Part shown: piece after piece, positions 1 through 5,258 of the stretch
How the letters are laid out: the number at the start of each line of letters is the position of its first letter
How positions within the stretch are numbered: the stretch's first letter is position 1
NCBI GenBank assembly: GCA_947169835.1
Contig: CAMVRH010000073.1
Coordinates: 1-5,258 of the forward strand
DNA: 5,258 bases
Direction: 5' to 3'
Source: an uncultured Lachnospira sp.
Lineage (GTDB): Bacteria; Bacillota; Clostridia; Lachnospirales; Lachnospiraceae
Translations under genes and position numbers: made by a program
The notes under the pieces: model-generated
Told to the model about the DNA's origin: nothing
Databases searched by the model: none
The model's input: only the letters and a program-made list of their open reading frames with translations

Positions 1-579
1 TTCCTTTGACGCCCTCGCCAAAGATGCGTGAGCATTGTAACTGATTGAGCCGTAACTCATTGCTGAGAACATTACTGGCATTGATAGTTCTAACTGAGGA
101 TCTAACTCGCATTTCAAGTTTCCATTCTTATCTTTCTCCACAAATGATGGTTTCTTTCCTAAGAAAACCTTTGTCTCCATAGGTTCACGTAGTGGATCGA
201 TAGGAGGGTTTGTTACTTGAGATGCGTTTATCAAAATCTTATCCCAGTAAACAGGCATTGGTTTTGGATTACCCATAGAGGAGAGTAGAACTCCGCCTGT
301 ATCTGCCTGTTTGTATATTTCGTTTATTGTGTCATTTTGCCAGTTTGCATTCTCGCGAAGTTTGCAGTCGCTCTTTACAATTTTTAGAGCGCGAACTGGA
401 CAAAGTGAAACGCAGCGCTGACAGTTCACACATTTTGATTCATCAGCTTTTACCACATCTAAATCTTCATCGTATGAGTGAACTTCGTTTGCGCACTGGC
501 GCACACATACTTTACAATGTATACATTTGCTTTCGTCCCTGACTACTTCAAATTCAGGGTATATATAATTAATACTCAT
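1..579 (-). CDS. gltB2: Glutamate synthase FMN-domain subunit (GltB2 type) with N-terminal 2x[4Fe-4S] ferredoxin domain, incomplete at the left edge
   Basis: This is the first 193 codons of a glutamate synthase synthase-domain protein; the rest lies beyond the left edge. The family uses FMN and an iron-sulfur centre to join ammonia, released from glutamine by a partner amidotransferase, to 2-oxoglutarate, giving glutamate in the cytoplasm. Residues 19-29 and 50-60 hold two CxxCxxCxxxC motifs (C19/C22/C25/C29 and C50/C53/C56/C60, the second followed by Pro), typical of a bacterial-type 2[4Fe-4S] ferredoxin. After them come QVTNPPIDPLREP (121-133) and PVMFSAMSYGSIS (168-180), which match the start of the glutamate synthase FMN barrel. 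The ATG at 579 is supported by AAAGGA at 591-586, six bases upstream. The gene follows the amidotransferase subunit by 12 bases, so the two are surely co-transcribed. The gltB2 label is a domain-based name. The electron donor cannot be told from this fragment. Confidence 0.93.
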   Translation of the reverse strand, partial: MSINYIYPEFEVVRDESKCIHCKVCVRQCANEVHSYDEDLDVVKADESKCVNCQRCVSLCPVRALKIVKSDCKLRENANWQNDTINEIYKQADTGGVLLSSMGNPKPMPVYWDKILINASQVTNPPIDPLREPMETKVFLGKKPSFVEKDKNGNLKCELDPQLELSMPVMFSAMSYGSISYNAHASLARASKE

Positions 580-585
580 AATAGT

Positions 586-591
586 TCCTTT
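586..591 (-). promoter_or_regulatory. Ribosome binding site of the GltB2-type gene, abutting the upstream stop codon
   Basis: On the minus strand AAAGGA begins directly after the TAG stop (594-592) of the upstream amidotransferase gene and sits six bases before the ATG at 579. The stop codon touching the Shine-Dalgarno site suggests translational coupling, so the two subunits would be made in matched amounts. The coupling is inferred. Confidence 0.75.
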
Positions 592-1686
592 CTATATTTG
601 TACGTCGTCGTTTAGTTTTACGATTACTGGTTCACCGCCGGCTGGAGCGTAAATATTTTCGGCATCAGGTTCCATCATTCTGATTGCAACTTCCTCGCTG
701 CCGATTATCACTTTGTCATCCTTTTCGCCCACAACCATAGATCTAAGTTTCAATCTATCATTAAGTGCCATCAAGCCTCGGTCAAAACCAAGAACAATTG
801 AAAATGGACCAGTAACTAAAAGATTTGAAAAAGCAGTTCTAAGATAAGTTAGTTTTTCTCGCTCTTTCTTTGGCTTTGAATCAATAGTCTGCCAGAATGG
901 AGCAGCCACAACATTTGCTGCCTCCTCCAAAGACAATCCCTGGCGCCTAATTAAGTAATCAAATATGTAAGTAATAACTTCTGTATCTGTCTGAAGATTA
1001 CAGTTGTAACCAAACATTTCGATAAATCTTCTATTTGAGTCATATGAGGATATCTCGCCGTTATGTACGATAGAGTAGTCGAGGAGTGTAAATGGATGAG
1101 CGCCTCCCCACCAACCAGGTGTGTTTGTTGGATATCTGCCGTGTGCCGTCCAAGAATATCCTTCGTATTCCTCTAGGCGATAGAACTTACCAACGTCCTC
1201 TGGGAAGCCGACCGCTTTGAAGGCACCCATATTTTTGCCACTTGAAAATACATATGCGTTCTTTATATTGTTATTAATCTCCATAACAGTTCTAGCGACG
1301 TATGTCTTTTCATCTAGCTGCAAGTGATTCATCATAGACTTGAGTGGTGCAACAAAGTATCTCCATATCATAGGAACATCTGTAATACTTTTTACCTGTC
1401 TAGTAGGAATCTGTTCAGCTCTAACTATTTCAAAGCGCTCTTTTAAGAAAGACTCAGTAGTCTTTCTAGTATCTCGATTATTAAAAAAGAAGTGTAGAGC
1501 ATAAAAGTCTTTATACTCTGGATATATTCCGTATGCAGCAAAGCCACCGCCCAGACCGTTTGAACGATCGTGCATTGGTTTCATTGCATTAGTAATCACA
1601 TCTCCACGTATTCCTTTTCCCTCTTTAGAAATGATGGCCGCGATAGCACAACCCGATGGAATACGGATATCTCCTTCTAACCTCAT
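592..1686 (-). CDS. gltB1: Glutamate synthase glutamine-amidotransferase subunit (GltB1 type, class II Ntn hydrolase)
   Basis: A 364-residue protein equivalent to the N-terminal amidotransferase domain of large glutamate synthases, made here as a separate polypeptide. It should hydrolyse glutamine and pass ammonia to the FMN subunit encoded next. Cys13, in the context PSGCAIAAI, is the likely N-terminal nucleophile, so residues 1-12 would be a removed propeptide. HGRYPTN (182-188), HNGEI (208-212) and TDTEV (233-237) are the substrate-binding and oxyanion motifs of class II amidotransferases. HDRSNGLGGGFAAYG (39-53) is also typical of the stand-alone clostridial form. I chose the ATG at 1686 because AAGGGAG lies seven bases upstream. 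The frame stays open to a TTG at 1818, but that codon is part of the -35 box and upstream of the predicted transcript start. The gene is first in its operon and sits behind a leader terminator. The gltB1 label is domain-based. Confidence 0.93.
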   Translation of the reverse strand: MRLEGDIRIPSGCAIAAIISKEGKGIRGDVITNAMKPMHDRSNGLGGGFAAYGIYPEYKDFYALHFFFNNRDTRKTTESFLKERFEIVRAEQIPTRQVKSITDVPMIWRYFVAPLKSMMNHLQLDEKTYVARTVMEINNNIKNAYVFSSGKNMGAFKAVGFPEDVGKFYRLEEYEGYSWTAHGRYPTNTPGWWGGAHPFTLLDYSIVHNGEISSYDSNRRFIEMFGYNCNLQTDTEVITYIFDYLIRRQGLSLEEAANVVAAPFWQTIDSKPKKEREKLTYLRTAFSNLLVTGPFSIVLGFDRGLMALNDRLKLRSMVVGEKDDKVIIGSEEVAIRMMEPDAENIYAPAGGEPVIVKLNDDVQI

Positions 1687-1693
1687 TATTAAA

Positions 1694-1700
1694 CTCCCTT
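1694..1700 (-). promoter_or_regulatory. Ribosome binding site that fixes the GltB1 start
   Basis: AAGGGAG on the minus strand lies seven bases before the ATG at 1686. It decides the start against the longer open frame reaching 1818. It lies downstream of the leader terminator, so it is present only on read-through transcripts. Confidence 0.8.
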
Positions 1701-1716
1701 CGTAATGTAAATTAGT

Positions 1717-1775
1717 AAAAAAGAAAAGGCGCTCATTACACACACGAATCTCTCGTGTATATAATGAACGCCTTT
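1717..1775 (-). terminator. Intrinsic terminator in the leader of the glutamate synthase operon (attenuator)
   Basis: On the minus strand, bases 1775-1753 pair with 1747-1725 in a 23-bp stem with a five-base loop (GAGAU, 1752-1748). The U-rich tract runs from the end of the stem to 1717, broken by one C. All three non-Watson-Crick pairs (1732/1768, 1739/1761, 1741/1759) are G-U in the minus-strand RNA but would be A-C in a plus-strand RNA, so the structure is made for the leftward transcript. It lies between the promoter and the GltB1 start, hence acts as an attenuator and not as an operon end. Its 5' arm overlaps the hairpin at 1762-1783, and the two cannot form together. Confidence 0.9.
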
Positions 1776-1783
1776 GCTCATCA
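1762..1783 (-). promoter_or_regulatory. Candidate ANTAR-type antiterminator hairpin, glutamate synthase leader
   Basis: In the minus-strand RNA, 1783-1776 (UGAUGAGC) pairs with 1769-1762 (GUUCAUUA) over eight pairs, two of them G-U, around the six-base loop AAAGGC (1775-1770). The loop has A at position 1 and G at position 4 and is closed by C-G, the feature recognised by ANTAR-domain antiterminator proteins. The loop and 3' arm are the first 14 bases of the terminator stem, so forming this hairpin prevents termination. The hairpin begins at the predicted transcript start. The pairing is seen in sequence; the ANTAR assignment is inferred from the loop and from the matching element in front of glnN. 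Confidence 0.72.
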
Positions 1784-1789
1784 GGTAAT

Positions 1790-1818
1790 ACTATACACTT
1801 AATAAAATTAAATGTCAA
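1790..1818 (-). promoter_or_regulatory. Sigma70/A-type promoter of the glutamate synthase operon
   Basis: On the minus strand TTGACA (1818-1813) and TATAGT (1795-1790) are separated by 17 bases; the -35 is perfect and the -10 has one mismatch. The transcript should start near 1783-1781, giving a leader of about 97 bases before the GltB1 ATG. Confidence 0.85.
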
Positions 1819-1880
1819 GTAATTATAATTAAAAAAATCAAGTTATCGTAGCGAAAACTTAAAAAAGTTAAGAAAAGTGC
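1819..1880. other. AT-rich spacer between the divergent promoters
   Basis: These 62 bases separate the two -35 boxes and are strongly AT-rich. They hold only weak symmetry, such as AACTT/AAGTT around four A at 1856-1869, as expected by chance in such composition. I see no gene and no convincing operator. The A/T runs could act as UP-elements for either promoter, which is inference only. Confidence 0.5.
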
Positions 1881-1909
1881 TTGACAAGTGTTTAGGGTGG
1901 GTTTATAAT
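1881..1909 (+). promoter_or_regulatory. Consensus sigma70/A-type promoter of glnN-amt
   Basis: TTGACA (1881-1886) and TATAAT (1904-1909) both match consensus perfectly with a 17-base spacer, predicting a very strong promoter starting near 1916. Such strength fits a gene controlled after initiation, by the terminator just downstream. The -35 box lies within CTTGACAAG (1880-1888), symmetrical about its central base; I have no evidence that it is an operator. Confidence 0.92.
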
Positions 1910-1921
1910 GCACCTAATTGA

Positions 1922-1941
1922 TGAAGGCAATGGCGTCTTCA
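1922..1941 (+). promoter_or_regulatory. Candidate ANTAR-type antiterminator hairpin, glnN leader
   Basis: UGAAGGC (1922-1928) pairs with GUCUUCA (1935-1941) over seven pairs, one of them G-U, around the hexaloop AAUGGC (1929-1934). A at loop position 1, G at position 4 and the closing C-G pair match the loop recognised by ANTAR-domain antiterminators, and the element in the opposite operon has the same design. The 3' arm and the GGC of the loop make up the first ten bases of the terminator stem, so the two structures exclude each other. The hairpin starts about six bases after the predicted transcript start. No ANTAR regulator gene lies in this window. Confidence 0.72.
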
Positions 1942-1971
1942 AGCGAAAGCTTGGAGGCGCCTTTTTTCTTT
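1932..1971 (+). terminator. Intrinsic terminator in the glnN leader (attenuator)
   Basis: Bases 1932-1944 pair with 1949-1961 in an unbroken 13-bp stem capped by a GAAA tetraloop. A T-rich tract follows at 1962-1971, six T, one C and three T. The two wobble pairs (1936/1957 and 1939/1954) are U-G in the plus-strand RNA, so the structure suits the rightward transcript. It sits between the promoter and the gene, about 45 bases after the predicted start, so most transcripts should stop here unless the hairpin at 1922-1941 forms first. Confidence 0.92.
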
Positions 1972-1983
1972 GTCAAAATAGTT

Positions 1984-2016
1984 GAGGCTAAGCCCCGAGG
2001 CTAGTATTAATCGGGG
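1984..2016 (+). other. Short direct repeat and possible hairpin in the glnN leader
   Basis: GAGGCTA occurs at 1984-1990 and again at 1997-2003. CCCCGA (1993-1998) pairs perfectly with TCGGGG (2011-2016) across a 12-base loop, and an alternative AGCC/GGCT stem (1991-1994 with 1999-2002) would compete with it. There is no U-tract, and the glnN ribosome binding site lies outside the stem. It may be mRNA 5'-end structure or chance; function unknown. Confidence 0.4.
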
Positions 2017-2027
2017 ATTTGGCAGAA

Positions 2028-2033
2028 AAGGAG
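2028..2033 (+). promoter_or_regulatory. Ribosome binding site that fixes the glnN start
   Basis: AAGGAG, within AAAAGGAG, lies six bases before the ATG at 2040. It lies inside the longer frame that opens at a TTG at 2019, which argues against that upstream start. Confidence 0.85.
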
Positions 2034-2039
2034 ATTTTT

Positions 2040-4136
2040 ATGAAACAGGTAAAAGAGAACTTTGGAAAACTAGTTTTTGATGACAGAGAAATGAAAGCGA
2101 GATTGTCTAGCAAGATTTACAATTCTTTGAAGAAGACGATTAGCGAGGGAGCAAAATTAGATAGTAATGTAGCAGATGCTGTTGCAGTTGCAATGAAAGA
2201 TTGGGCTGTAGAAAACGGAGCTACTCATTATACACATTGGTTCCAACCTTTGACAGGTGTTACAGCAGAAAAGCATGACAGCTTTATCGCACCTGCACCA
2301 GACGGTGGAGTTTTGATGGAATTCTCAGGCAAGGAATTGATTCAAGGTGAGCCGGATGCTTCATCATTCCCATCAGGAGGACTTAGAGCAACATTTGAAG
2401 CAAGAGGATACACTGCATGGGACCCAACATCATATGCCTTTATAAAAGGAACAACCCTTTGTATTCCGACAGCGTTTTGTTCATACGGCGGTGAGGCATT
2501 AGATAAGAAAACACCTCTACTTAGATCAATGGAAGCGTTGAACAAGCAAGCACTACGTATATTAAAACTATTTGGAAATGAAGATGTTAAGTATGTAAGT
2601 ACTTCAGTTGGTCCAGAGCAGGAGTACTTCCTTATAGATAGAAAAGAATACGACAAACGTCCTGACCTTAAGTATACAGGTAGAACATTGGTTGGTTCTA
2701 GACCACCAAGAGGACAGGATTTGGACGATCACTACTTTGGTGTAATCAAACCAAGAGTGGCAGCTTATATGGAAGACTTAAACGACGAACTTTGGAAACT
2801 TGGTATTTATGCTAAGACTGAGCACAACGAAGTGGCTCCGGCACAGCATGAGTTGGCACCAATTTATGACACAACAAATATTGCAGCAGACCACAACCAG
2901 TTGATGATGGAGATTATGCAAAAGGTTGCATCAAAGCATGGACTTGTATGTCTACTTCACGAAAAACCATTTGCCGGCGTCAACGGTAGTGGTAAACACA
3001 ACAACTGGTCAGTGGGAACAGATACTGGTGAAAACCTACTTAACCCTGGTGATACACCAAGTGAAAACGCTCAGTTCTTACTATTCCTTTGTGCAGTTAT
3101 TAAAGCGGTTGATGATTATCAAGATCTTCTTCGTATCTCAGTTGCTACAGCAGGAAATGACCACAGACTAGGAGCAAATGAAGCACCTCCAGCAGTTGTT
3201 TCAATGTTCTTAGGTGATGAGCTAACAGCAATCCTTAAGGCTATTATGAATGATGAGCCTTACGAAGGAACTGAGACAAAGAAAATGAAGTTGGGTGTAG
3301 ATGTTCTTCCAAGGTTCAATAGAGATAACACTGACAGAAACAGAACATCACCATTTGCATTCACTGGTAATAAATTCGAGTTTAGAGCACTTGGTTCTTC
3401 AAACAGTATTTCATGCGTAAACATTATGCTTAACGCAGCAGTAGCAGAGAGTTTGAAGATATATGCAGATAGATTAGAGGGCGTAGATAATTTTGAAGAG
3501 GCCCTTCACGAGATGATTAAGAAAACTATTAAAGATCACAAACGTATTATCTTTAATGGTAACGGATACGACGAAGCATGGATTAAAGAGGCAACAGAGG
3601 AGAGAGGCTTAGTGAACTACAAAACTACAGCCGATTGTATGCCTCACTTGCTAGATGAGAAAAACGTAAAAATGCTTACAGAACAAAAGGTATTTACTCC
3701 AGCAGAATTAAATTCCCGTATGGAGATAATGTTAGACAACTACTGTAAGACTATAACAATCGAGGGTAACACTTTGGTTGATATGGTTAGAAAAGACATT
3801 CTACCATCTATTGAGATGTATCTCAGCAAAGTGGCCGAGACTGCTAGTCTTAAACAGAAGGTTGACTCTAAGATGTCCATATCGTATGAAAAAAATATTA
3901 TGAATAAGTTATCTAGCCTCAACGACATAATATTTGCTGGAGTAGATACTTTAGAAAAAGTGTTAGAGGAAGAGCAGGCTATCGAAGACATTGTTGAGCA
4001 GGGTTATGCTATCCGCGACAAAGTACTTCCAACTATGGAAAGTCTAAGAGAAGCATGTGACCAGGCTGAAATGATAGTAGCTAAAGAGTATTGGCCATAT
4101 CCATCATATGGTGAAATGCTATTTGGTGTTAAATAA
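2040..4136 (+). CDS. glnN: Type III glutamine synthetase (GSIII)
   Basis: A complete 698-residue protein, the usual size for GSIII (about 700) and far longer than GSI (about 450). It makes glutamine from glutamate, ammonia and ATP in the cytoplasm; known GSIII enzymes are dodecamers. The N-terminal half carries [14 protein letters not shown] (60-73) and EKHDSF (77-82), hallmarks of the type. Metal and substrate motifs follow: EQEYF (193-197), [13 protein letters not shown] (222-234), [11 protein letters not shown] (261-271), [10 protein letters not shown] (315-324) and [17 protein letters not shown] (434-450). The C-terminal region (about 590-680) is helical and Glu-rich, ending in the family-typical [13 protein letters not shown] (683-695). 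No key motif is missing. The ATG at 2040 follows AAGGAG by six bases. It heads an operon with amt and is preceded by a consensus promoter and a leader terminator with an ANTAR-like hairpin, so control is probably by antitermination in response to nitrogen supply. Confidence 0.97.
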   Translation: MKQVKENFGKLVFDDREMKARLSSKIYNSLKKTISEGAKLDSNVADAVAVAMKDWAVENGATHYTHWFQPLTGVTAEKHDSFIAPAPDGGVLMEFSGKELIQGEPDASSFPSGGLRATFEARGYTAWDPTSYAFIKGTTLCIPTAFCSYGGEALDKKTPLLRSMEALNKQALRILKLFGNEDVKYVSTSVGPEQEYFLIDRKEYDKRPDLKYTGRTLVGSRPPRGQDLDDHYFGVIKPRVAAYMEDLNDELWKLGIYAKTEHNEVAPAQHELAPIYDTTNIAADHNQLMMEIMQKVASKHGLVCLLHEKPFAGVNGSGKHNNWSVGTDTGENLLNPGDTPSENAQFLLFLCAVIKAVDDYQDLLRISVATAGNDHRLGANEAPPAVVSMFLGDELTAILKAIMNDEPYEGTETKKMKLGVDVLPRFNRDNTDRNRTSPFAFTGNKFEFRALGSSNSISCVNIMLNAAVAESLKIYADRLEGVDNFEEALHEMIKKTIKDHKRIIFNGNGYDEAWIKEATEERGLVNYKTTADCMPHLLDEKNVKMLTEQKVFTPAELNSRMEIMLDNYCKTITIEGNTLVDMVRKDILPSIEMYLSKVAETASLKQKVDSKMSISYEKNIMNKLSSLNDIIFAGVDTLEKVLEEEQAIEDIVEQGYAIRDKVLPTMESLREACDQAEMIVAKEYWPYPSYGEMLFGVK

Positions 4137-4158
4137 TAAAAATATTTAAAAATAGAAT

Positions 4159-4162
4159 GGAG
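4159..4162 (+). promoter_or_regulatory. Ribosome binding site of amt
   Basis: GGAG, within ATGGAGTGAT, lies eight bases before the ATG at 4171. An in-frame ATG at 4165 would be only two bases from this site, too close, so 4171 is the better start. The whole glnN-amt gap (4137-4170) is AT-rich with no terminator or promoter. Confidence 0.75.
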
Positions 4163-4170
4163 TGATGTAT

Positions 4171-5258
4171 ATGTATTTAGTCGCAATGGGGGCTACAAAG
4201 ATATTGGAACAGGCTACGTCAAATAGTTTTGCTATTTGGTTCTTGATAGGCGCAGCATTGGTATTTTTTATGCAATGTGGTTTCGCGATGGTGGAGAGTG
4301 GATTTACCAGAGCGAAGAGTGCCGGCAATATCATAATGAAAAACTTAATGGACTTTTGTATTGGTACATTTATGTTTGTGTTCTTAGGATATGGTTTGAT
4401 GATGTCAGAAGACTACATTATGGGACTTATAGGTCTTCCAAACCTAGATATCTTTTCGAACTTTGACCATTTCAACTATTCACAGTTTGTGTTCCAGTTA
4501 GTATTCTGTGCTACAGCAGCCACTATAGTTTCAGGTGCTATGGCAGAGCGTACTAAGTTCAGCGCTTACTGTATATATTCAGCGTTAATCAGTTTAGTTG
4601 TTTATCCAATCAGTGCAGGATGGGTTTGGAACTTGGCCGGCAAAGGTTGGTTACAGCAATTACACTTTGTCGATTTCGCAGGATCAGCAGTTATCCACTC
4701 AGTAGGTGGTGTGGCAGCTTTAATCGGTGCCATTATTGTTGGACCTCGTATCGGTAAATACACTGTAAGAAGAAAGACCGGAAAAGTAAAAGTAAATGCT
4801 ATCCCTGGTCACTCGCTTACACTGGGCGCACTTGGTGTATTCATCCTTTGGTTCGGATGGTACGGATTTAACGGTGCGGCCGCTACAAATAACGATTCAC
4901 TCGCAGTTATTTTCTTAAACACAACTATAGCTCCAGCTTCAGCAACAGTTGTGTGTATGTTTTATACATGGATTAAAGATAAGAAACCAGATGTTGGTAT
5001 GTCATTAAACGCCGCTTTAGCGGGATTGGTAGCGATTACTGCAGGATGTGCCTCTGTGGATGCACTTGGTGCATTTATCATAGGTGCTGTGGCAGGTATA
5101 CTTGTAAATATCGCAGTTAGTGTGATTGATAACAAATTCCATATTGATGATCCGGTTGGTGCCGTAGCAGTCCATATGGTAAATGGTATTTGGGGAACTA
5201 TCGCTGTTGGTTTGTTTGCAACAGGTAGAGGTGAAACTGTCAATGCCTTTGCCGATGG
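4171..5258 (+). CDS. amt: Ammonium transporter, Amt/MEP/Rh family, incomplete at the right edge
   Basis: An open frame of 362 codons plus two bases runs off the right edge. Amt proteins are trimeric inner-membrane channels that take up ammonium. About ten hydrophobic segments are visible, starting near residues 21-44. The twin pore histidines are present: H176 in DFAGSAVIHSVGG and H335 in DDPVGAVAVHMVNG. D168 matches the conserved Asp near the external ammonium site. VESGFTRAKSAGNIIMKN (41-58), SGAMAERTKFSAY (121-133) and FGWYGFNGAAA (228-238) are further family signatures. The short 20-residue N-terminus shows no cleavable signal peptide, unlike E. coli AmtB. No terminator separates it from glnN, so it should share the glnN promoter and antitermination control. 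The C-terminus, including any fused or following PII (GlnK) domain, is outside the window. Confidence 0.95.
   Translation, partial: MYLVAMGATKILEQATSNSFAIWFLIGAALVFFMQCGFAMVESGFTRAKSAGNIIMKNLMDFCIGTFMFVFLGYGLMMSEDYIMGLIGLPNLDIFSNFDHFNYSQFVFQLVFCATAATIVSGAMAERTKFSAYCIYSALISLVVYPISAGWVWNLAGKGWLQQLHFVDFAGSAVIHSVGGVAALIGAIIVGPRIGKYTVRRKTGKVKVNAIPGHSLTLGALGVFILWFGWYGFNGAAATNNDSLAVIFLNTTIAPASATVVCMFYTWIKDKKPDVGMSLNAALAGLVAITAGCASVDALGAFIIGAVAGILVNIAVSVIDNKFHIDDPVGAVAVHMVNGIWGTIAVGLFATGRGETVNAFAD

Noticed and set aside
327..542. Plus-strand open frame opposite the ferredoxin domain
   Set aside because: It lies antisense to the well-supported GltB2 N-terminus and shows no recognisable protein features.
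1717..1775. Bidirectional terminator reading for the long hairpin at 1725-1775
   Set aside because: In the plus-strand RNA three pairs become A-C mismatches, and the bases after the stem on that side (gctcatcagg) are not a T-tract. It suits only the leftward transcript.
1687..1818. Extension of the amidotransferase frame to a TTG at 1818
   Set aside because: The TTG is part of the -35 TTGACA, and the extension runs through the promoter, the leader hairpins and the Shine-Dalgarno site. The ATG at 1686 has a good ribosome binding site.
1856..1869. Inverted repeat AACTT-AAAA-AAGTT between the promoters as an operator
   Set aside because: Five-base symmetry in an AT-rich tract is expected by chance, and it has no matching copy nearby.
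2019..2039. Extension of glnN by seven codons to a TTG at 2019
   Set aside because: The extra codons are the Shine-Dalgarno sequence of the ATG at 2040, and family members start with residues like those after that ATG.
1687..2039. T-box or metabolite riboswitch in the divergent region
   Set aside because: Both leaders are too short before the terminator for a T-box or a known glutamine riboswitch. I see no T-box consensus, and the short hexaloop hairpin gives a simpler explanation.
2342..4186. Several short open frames on both strands across glnN
   Set aside because: They are shadow frames of a complete, motif-rich GSIII gene and show no ribosome binding or family signal of their own.
4146..5243. 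Short frames on either strand overlapping amt
   Set aside because: The continuous amt frame with both pore histidines explains this region; the others look like out-of-frame translations of membrane-helix codons.

Overview
The window looks like nitrogen-assimilation core from a low-GC, anaerobic member of the Bacillota, most likely class Clostridia. The grounds are AT-rich intergenic DNA, strong purine-rich Shine-Dalgarno sites, a type III glutamine synthetase, and a glutamate synthase split into separate domain-sized genes, one of them carrying a two-cluster ferredoxin domain. I cannot name a genus from sequence alone.

The layout is two divergent operons. Leftward (minus strand) run a glutamine amidotransferase subunit of glutamate synthase (592-1686) and, 12 bases after it, the ferredoxin plus FMN-barrel synthase subunit (579 down to the left edge, incomplete). 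Rightward run a complete type III glutamine synthetase, glnN (2040-4136), and, 34 bases later with no terminator between, an ammonium transporter, amt (4171 to the right edge, incomplete). Together these import ammonium, fix it onto glutamate as glutamine (GS), and transfer the amide to 2-oxoglutarate (GOGAT).

The 353-base divergent region (1687-2039) is the most interesting part. It holds two back-to-back sigma70/A-type promoters, each with a TTGACA -35 box and a 17-base spacer. Each transcript starts almost on top of a small hairpin with a six-base loop that has A at loop position 1 and G at position 4 (AAUGGC for glnN, AAAGGC for the glt side). This is the loop signature known for ANTAR-domain antiterminator proteins. 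In both leaders the hairpin is mutually exclusive with a strong intrinsic terminator placed before the gene. The inferred model is that both operons are transcribed by default into a leader terminator, and an ANTAR-type regulator encoded elsewhere stabilises the small hairpin to allow read-through. Both leaders appear to have only one such hairpin, whereas the described ANTAR targets have two. Both also carry a short open frame whose ATG lies within a few bases of the predicted transcript start.

I see no mobile elements, CRISPR arrays, tRNAs or rRNAs.
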